From positions 11,707 to 21,010 of the forward strand of contig DJXI01000012.1 of the NCBI GenBank assembly GCA_002449695.1: a DNA stretch of 9,304 bases, in the 5' to 3' direction. Position 1 is the first letter of the stretch, and every line of letters starts with the position of its first letter. Positions 7,034 to 9,304 of this stretch are shown piece by piece. The stretch is from Verrucomicrobia bacterium UBA7008. Its GTDB lineage: Bacteria > Verrucomicrobiota > Kiritimatiellia > RFP12 > UBA1067. The notes under the pieces were generated by a model. The model searched no databases and had not been told where the DNA came from. It was given only the letters and a program-made list of their open reading frames with translations. The position numbers and the translations under genes are program-made.

Positions 7034-8226
7034 GAATCGCACATGTCATAAGACGTCTCTCGTTCGGCGACTGGGGCGGAACGGAGCAGGTCGTCTGGAA
7101 CATCGCCAAGGCGCAGAAGGCGGCGGGTCACGCGGTGAGGATCTTTGCGACGACGGCTCTGTGTCCGACGCGGAGCGAGACTGTCGACGGAATCGAGATA
7201 GTGCGCTTCAAGCCGATCTACCCGTGGTGGCCGATGCCGAAGAGCCTTGTCGCGGAACTCGACAGGAAGGGCGGCAATCCGTTCGTGCCTGGGCTCGGCA
7301 GGGCGCTGAAGGACTGGCGGCCCGACGTCATCCACTGCCACGCGATGGCGCGCCTCGCGGAGCTCTGCCTGCGCACGGCGGCGAAACTGGGCGTGCCGAG
7401 CGTCGTTTCGCTGCACGGCGGCGGCGCGAACGTGCCGGGCGAAGAGGCGGCGAGCCTCAAGGCGCCGACGCGCGGCCGTCTGCCGTGGGGCAAGCTCGTC
7501 GACTACGCGATGGGGTGGACTCGCCGCGTGCCGGAGGACTTCGGCGGCATCGTCTGCGTCGGCGAAGACGAATACCAGCACTACCGCGCGTGCCATCCGC
7601 ACGTGATGTTTCTGCCCAACGGCGTCGACTGCGACCTGTTCGCGCGGGCGACAGCGCGCCACGCGCCGCGCGCCGCGCGCCACGCGCCATTCTCCATTCT
7701 CTGTGTCGCGCGGATCGACCGCCAGAAGAACCAGCGCCTCCTCGTCGACCTGCTCGCGCGCCATCCCGACGTCGCCGTGCGGCTCGTCGGGCCGGTCACA
7801 CAGCCGGACTATCGCGACGAGCTGGCCGCGCGCGCGGCGGAGCTGGGCGTCGCCGACCGTCTCACGTTCGCGGGCGCGCTGAAGCCCGGGAGCGCGGAAC
7901 TGATCGCGGAATACGCCCGCGCGGACGCGTTCGTCCTGCCGAGCCGCCACGAGCCGTTCGGCATCGTCGTCCTCGAAGCGTGGGCGGCGGGGCTGCCCGT
8001 GATCGCGAGCGACGTGGGCGGGCTCGGGCGGCTGTGCGCGGCCCATCCCGACGCGGCGCTCACGTTCGCGCCGGGCGACGCGGCGGCGCTCGATGCGGCG
8101 CTCGCGCGCGTGAAGGGCGCGCCGGACTTGCGCGCGCGTCTTTCCGCCGCCGGCCGCGCGGCCGCGCGCGGCTACGACTGGCGCACGCTCGCCGCGCGTC
8201 TCGTCGATTTCTACATCGGCGCGTGA
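7030..8226 (+). CDS. GT4-family glycosyltransferase
   Basis: A 398-residue cytoplasmic or membrane-associated glycosyltransferase of the GT-B fold, full length for family GT4. The N-terminal lobe begins with MRIAHVIRRLSF, then the Gly-rich acceptor loop GDWGGTEQVVWN, followed by PDVIHCHAMA and VVSLHGGG segments. The C-terminal lobe starts at ILCVARIDRQKNQ (nucleotide-sugar binding strand and KN loop) and has the EX7E motif with E308 and E316 in HEPFGIVVLEAWAAG, then VIASDVGGLG. It should transfer a sugar from a nucleotide donor with retention of anomeric configuration; donor and acceptor are not predictable. The hinge between the lobes (roughly ATARHAPRAARHAPFS) is encoded by tandem heptamers. 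As last gene of the coupled unit with a GT4-WecG fusion, it probably extends the same surface glycan (inference). No terminator hairpin follows the stop codon. Confidence 0.93.
   Translation: MRIAHVIRRLSFGDWGGTEQVVWNIAKAQKAAGHAVRIFATTALCPTRSETVDGIEIVRFKPIYPWWPMPKSLVAELDRKGGNPFVPGLGRALKDWRPDVIHCHAMARLAELCLRTAAKLGVPSVVSLHGGGANVPGEEAASLKAPTRGRLPWGKLVDYAMGWTRRVPEDFGGIVCVGEDEYQHYRACHPHVMFLPNGVDCDLFARATARHAPRAARHAPFSILCVARIDRQKNQRLLVDLLARHPDVAVRLVGPVTQPDYRDELAARAAELGVADRLTFAGALKPGSAELIAEYARADAFVLPSRHEPFGIVVLEAWAAGLPVIASDVGGLGRLCAAHPDAALTFAPGDAAALDAALARVKGAPDLRARLSAAGRAAARGYDWRTLAARLVDFYIGA
7654..7702. repeat. Seven tandem GC-rich heptamers at the glycosyltransferase hinge
   Basis: Five units fitting RCGCGCC (7654-7688) are followed in phase by ATTCTCC and ATTCTCT (7689-7702). 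Read on the opposite strand all seven resemble GGMGMRY, with the last unit beginning AG, so they may be one diverged family. At the protein level this gives a 7-residue repeat (ARHAPRA then ARHAPFS). It lies between the N-terminal lobe (ending ...LPNGVD) and the C-terminal lobe (starting ILCVAR). The linker has ordinary length for GT4, so the array makes up the linker and does not lengthen it. Chance in a very GC-rich region is possible but seven in-phase units make it unlikely. Confidence 0.7.
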
Positions 8227-8251
8227 CGGACGCGGCGGAATGTGATACAAT
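8223..8251 (+). promoter_or_regulatory. Candidate sigma70-type promoter with extended -10
   Basis: A -10 candidate TACAAT (8246-8251) is preceded by TG one base upstream (8243-8244), forming an extended -10. A weak -35 candidate GTGACG (8223-8228, 4 of 6 matches to TTGACA) lies 17 bp away and overlaps the stop codon of the upstream glycosyltransferase. Transcription would begin near 8258, giving a leader of about 25 nt. It stands in a small AT-richer patch of an otherwise GC-rich sequence, in the only intergenic gap of the window. This suggests the esterase can be transcribed independently of the upstream unit. Confidence 0.6.
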
Positions 8252-8268
8252 ACAGGCCTCACCACTCT

Positions 8269-8274
8269 AGGAGG
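8269..8274 (+). promoter_or_regulatory. Strong Shine-Dalgarno AGGAGG of the esterase gene
   Basis: A perfect AGGAGG ends 8 nt before the ATG at 8283. It is the best ribosome binding site in the window and fixes the start of the esterase, whose first residues then form a signal peptide. Confidence 0.85.
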
Positions 8275-8282
8275 CAGACACG

Positions 8283-9302
8283 ATGAAGAAAGTGCTTTTG
8301 ACCGCGTGCGCGCTCGGCGCGCTGACCGCGTGCGCCGATATCTACATGGCGGGCGACTCGACGATGTGCAACTACAACCCGCGGCAGTATCCGCAGCAGG
8401 GGTGGGGCCAGGCGCTCGCGCTCTACATGAAGAACCCGGAGCAGCTGCACAACTGGGCCGTCGGCGGGCGCAGCGCGAAGTCGTTCAAGAACGAGGGCCG
8501 CTGGCAGAAGCTCGTGGACGCGCTCCAGGCGGGCGACTACGTCATCATCGCCTTCGGCCACAACGACGCGAACAAGGCGAAGGCCGAGCGCTATTCGACC
8601 GTCCCCGACTACAAGGAACTGATGACGGGCTTCGTGGCGGACGTGCGCGCGAAGGGCGCAACGCCGATCTTCGCGACCTCGATTCCGCATTCGGGCGGCT
8701 TCAGCGAAAAGGACGGCGTCATGTCGGTGCGCGGCAGCGCGGCGGGCATCGGGCCGTACGTGGACGCGACGCGCGAACTCGGCGCGGAGCTGAACGTGCC
8801 CGTCCTCGACCTCAACCGCTTCGCGTGCGAGGATCTGCCGAAGCGCGGGCTGGAGAAGGCGAACCGCCTCTACATGCGCATCAAGCCTGGCGAATACAAG
8901 AACCATCCCGACGGCAAGGGCGACGGCTGCCACACGCGCGACACGGGCGCGTACTACTTCGCGACGGCGGCGGTCAGGGCCGCGCGCGAGCAGAAGCTGG
9001 GCGTGTGCGCGCTCTTCAAGCCGTTCGACGAGGTTAAGTTCACGCCGATTCCGTGGGGCGGGCCCGGCAGCGACGCGCAGCCGATGAAGGACGATTTCTC
9101 GAAGGACGAGATCGCCTACGCGAACGAGGAGGCGGCGAACAGGGAGGCTGCGGGCGACGACTGGAAGCGCGAGATCATGGACCTGCGCCGCGCGGCCGAG
9201 GGCCGGGGCATGGGCAAGGAAGAGGCGCAGCGGTGGGCCGCCGCCGAATACCGCCGCCGCCATCATCGCCTCGAAAACGGCGACTCTGCGTCTCTGCGTT
9301 AA
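8283..9302 (+). CDS. Secreted SGNH/GDSL hydrolase, rhamnogalacturonan acetylesterase-like (CE12-like)
   Basis: A 339-residue exported esterase. Residues 1-18 are a signal peptide (MKK, hydrophobic core, then LTACA). Both a signal peptidase I site after A18 and a lipobox (LTAC, C17) can be read; the catalytic motif follows within eight residues, which makes lipid anchoring less comfortable but not excluded. Catalytic blocks are in order: GDS with nucleophile S26, block II Gly in WAVGGRSAKSF (G61/G62), block III GHND with N94, and DGCH with D214 and H217. The GDSTM / GGRS / GHND set matches the rhamnogalacturonan acetylesterase branch, which removes acetyl groups from pectin-type polysaccharides; other O-acetyl glycans are possible substrates. 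The SGNH core ends near residue 240; about 100 further residues form a charged Glu/Arg/Ala-rich, probably helical tail I cannot assign. It has its own promoter and ribosome binding site, so a functional link to the upstream unit is only by proximity. The last codons derive from an 8-bp tandem repeat. Confidence 0.9.
   Translation: MKKVLLTACALGALTACADIYMAGDSTMCNYNPRQYPQQGWGQALALYMKNPEQLHNWAVGGRSAKSFKNEGRWQKLVDALQAGDYVIIAFGHNDANKAKAERYSTVPDYKELMTGFVADVRAKGATPIFATSIPHSGGFSEKDGVMSVRGSAAGIGPYVDATRELGAELNVPVLDLNRFACEDLPKRGLEKANRLYMRIKPGEYKNHPDGKGDGCHTRDTGAYYFATAAVRAAREQKLGVCALFKPFDEVKFTPIPWGGPGSDAQPMKDDFSKDEIAYANEEAANREAAGDDWKREIMDLRRAAEGRGMGKEEAQRWAAAEYRRRHHRLENGDSASLR
9284..9299 (+). repeat. Tandem 8-bp direct repeat (CTCTGCGT x2) at the esterase 3' end
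   Basis: Two perfect copies of CTCTGCGT lie end to end and run directly into the TAA stop at 9300-9302. They encode most of the final residues SASLR. The window ends two bases later, so further copies, a terminator or a larger repeat downstream cannot be seen. Confidence 0.7.
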
Positions 9303-9304
9303 AA

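Noticed and set aside
5246..7042. Long open frame on the - strand (598 codons) opposite the permease-kinase
   Set aside because: The + strand frame has complete permease, kinase and receiver motifs. The antisense translation is Arg/His/Val/Glu-rich with no domain pattern, as expected of a GC-rich shadow frame.
6643..8265. Long open frame on the - strand (540 codons) across the kinase 2 end and the GT4 gene
   Set aside because: It crosses two well-supported + strand genes and has a low-complexity Arg/Ala-rich composition. No motif or ribosome binding site supports it.
8259..9266. 335-codon open frame on the - strand opposite the esterase
   Set aside because: The + strand frame has a signal peptide, a strong Shine-Dalgarno and all four SGNH catalytic blocks. 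The antisense product is Arg/Val/Leu-rich without recognisable domains.

Overview
The window is about 9.3 kb of GC-rich, tightly packed bacterial DNA with every gene on the + strand. It holds five protein genes: a 5'-truncated hybrid sensor kinase, a two-domain glycosyltransferase, a second hybrid sensor kinase whose sensor is a whole amino-acid-permease-like domain, another glycosyltransferase, and a secreted SGNH/GDSL esterase. I see no rRNA, tRNA, CRISPR array, transposase or phage gene. The overall style (very GC-rich third positions, large hybrid kinases, a CE12-like esterase, AT-rich AAAGT-type repeats inside coding sequence) would fit an uncultured member of the PVC superphylum, such as Kiritimatiellota, Lentisphaerota or Verrucomicrobiota from a gut-like habitat. 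This is an impression from recall; nothing here is a taxonomic marker.

Region 2-8226 looks like one translationally coupled transcription unit. The junctions are a 1-nt gap (kinase 1 to GT4-WecG fusion), a 1-nt overlap (fusion to permease-kinase) and a 4-nt ATGA overlap (permease-kinase to GT4). The order is kinase, glycosyltransferase, kinase, glycosyltransferase. Kinase 1 is BvgS/EvgS-like: periplasmic solute-binding (Venus flytrap) domains, a transmembrane helix, HisKA, HATPase_c and a receiver. Kinase 2 joins a 12-helix APC-family permease-like domain and an extra two-helix/periplasmic-loop module to the same HisKA-HATPase_c-receiver core. Both end in closely similar receivers sharing the TDMWMP phospho-site motif. 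Neither has an output or Hpt domain, so any downstream partner lies outside the window. The glycosyltransferases suggest lipid-linked cell-surface polysaccharide synthesis. The arrangement therefore suggests nutrient or amino-acid sensing coupled to envelope glycan production (inference).

Region 8227-8282 is the only real intergenic gap. It holds a good candidate sigma70-type promoter with an extended -10 and a strong Shine-Dalgarno. They serve a separate gene (8283-9302) for a secreted rhamnogalacturonan-acetylesterase-like SGNH hydrolase with an extra charged C-terminal tail.

The most unusual signal is short tandem-repeat DNA inside coding sequence. The GT4-WecG gene carries an AT-rich, in-frame imperfect palindrome built of heptamers (NNAAAGT / ACTTTNN) exactly at the hinge between the two Rossmann lobes of its GT4 domain. 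The second glycosyltransferase carries a different run of seven heptamers, GC-rich this time, at the equivalent hinge. The esterase ends in a tandem 8-bp repeat that supplies its last codons and touches its stop codon. Heptamers are not a multiple of three, so a single-unit slip would knock out the enzyme. Either slippage-mediated switching or a mobile protein-coding repeat family that accumulates at tolerant hinges would explain what is seen.
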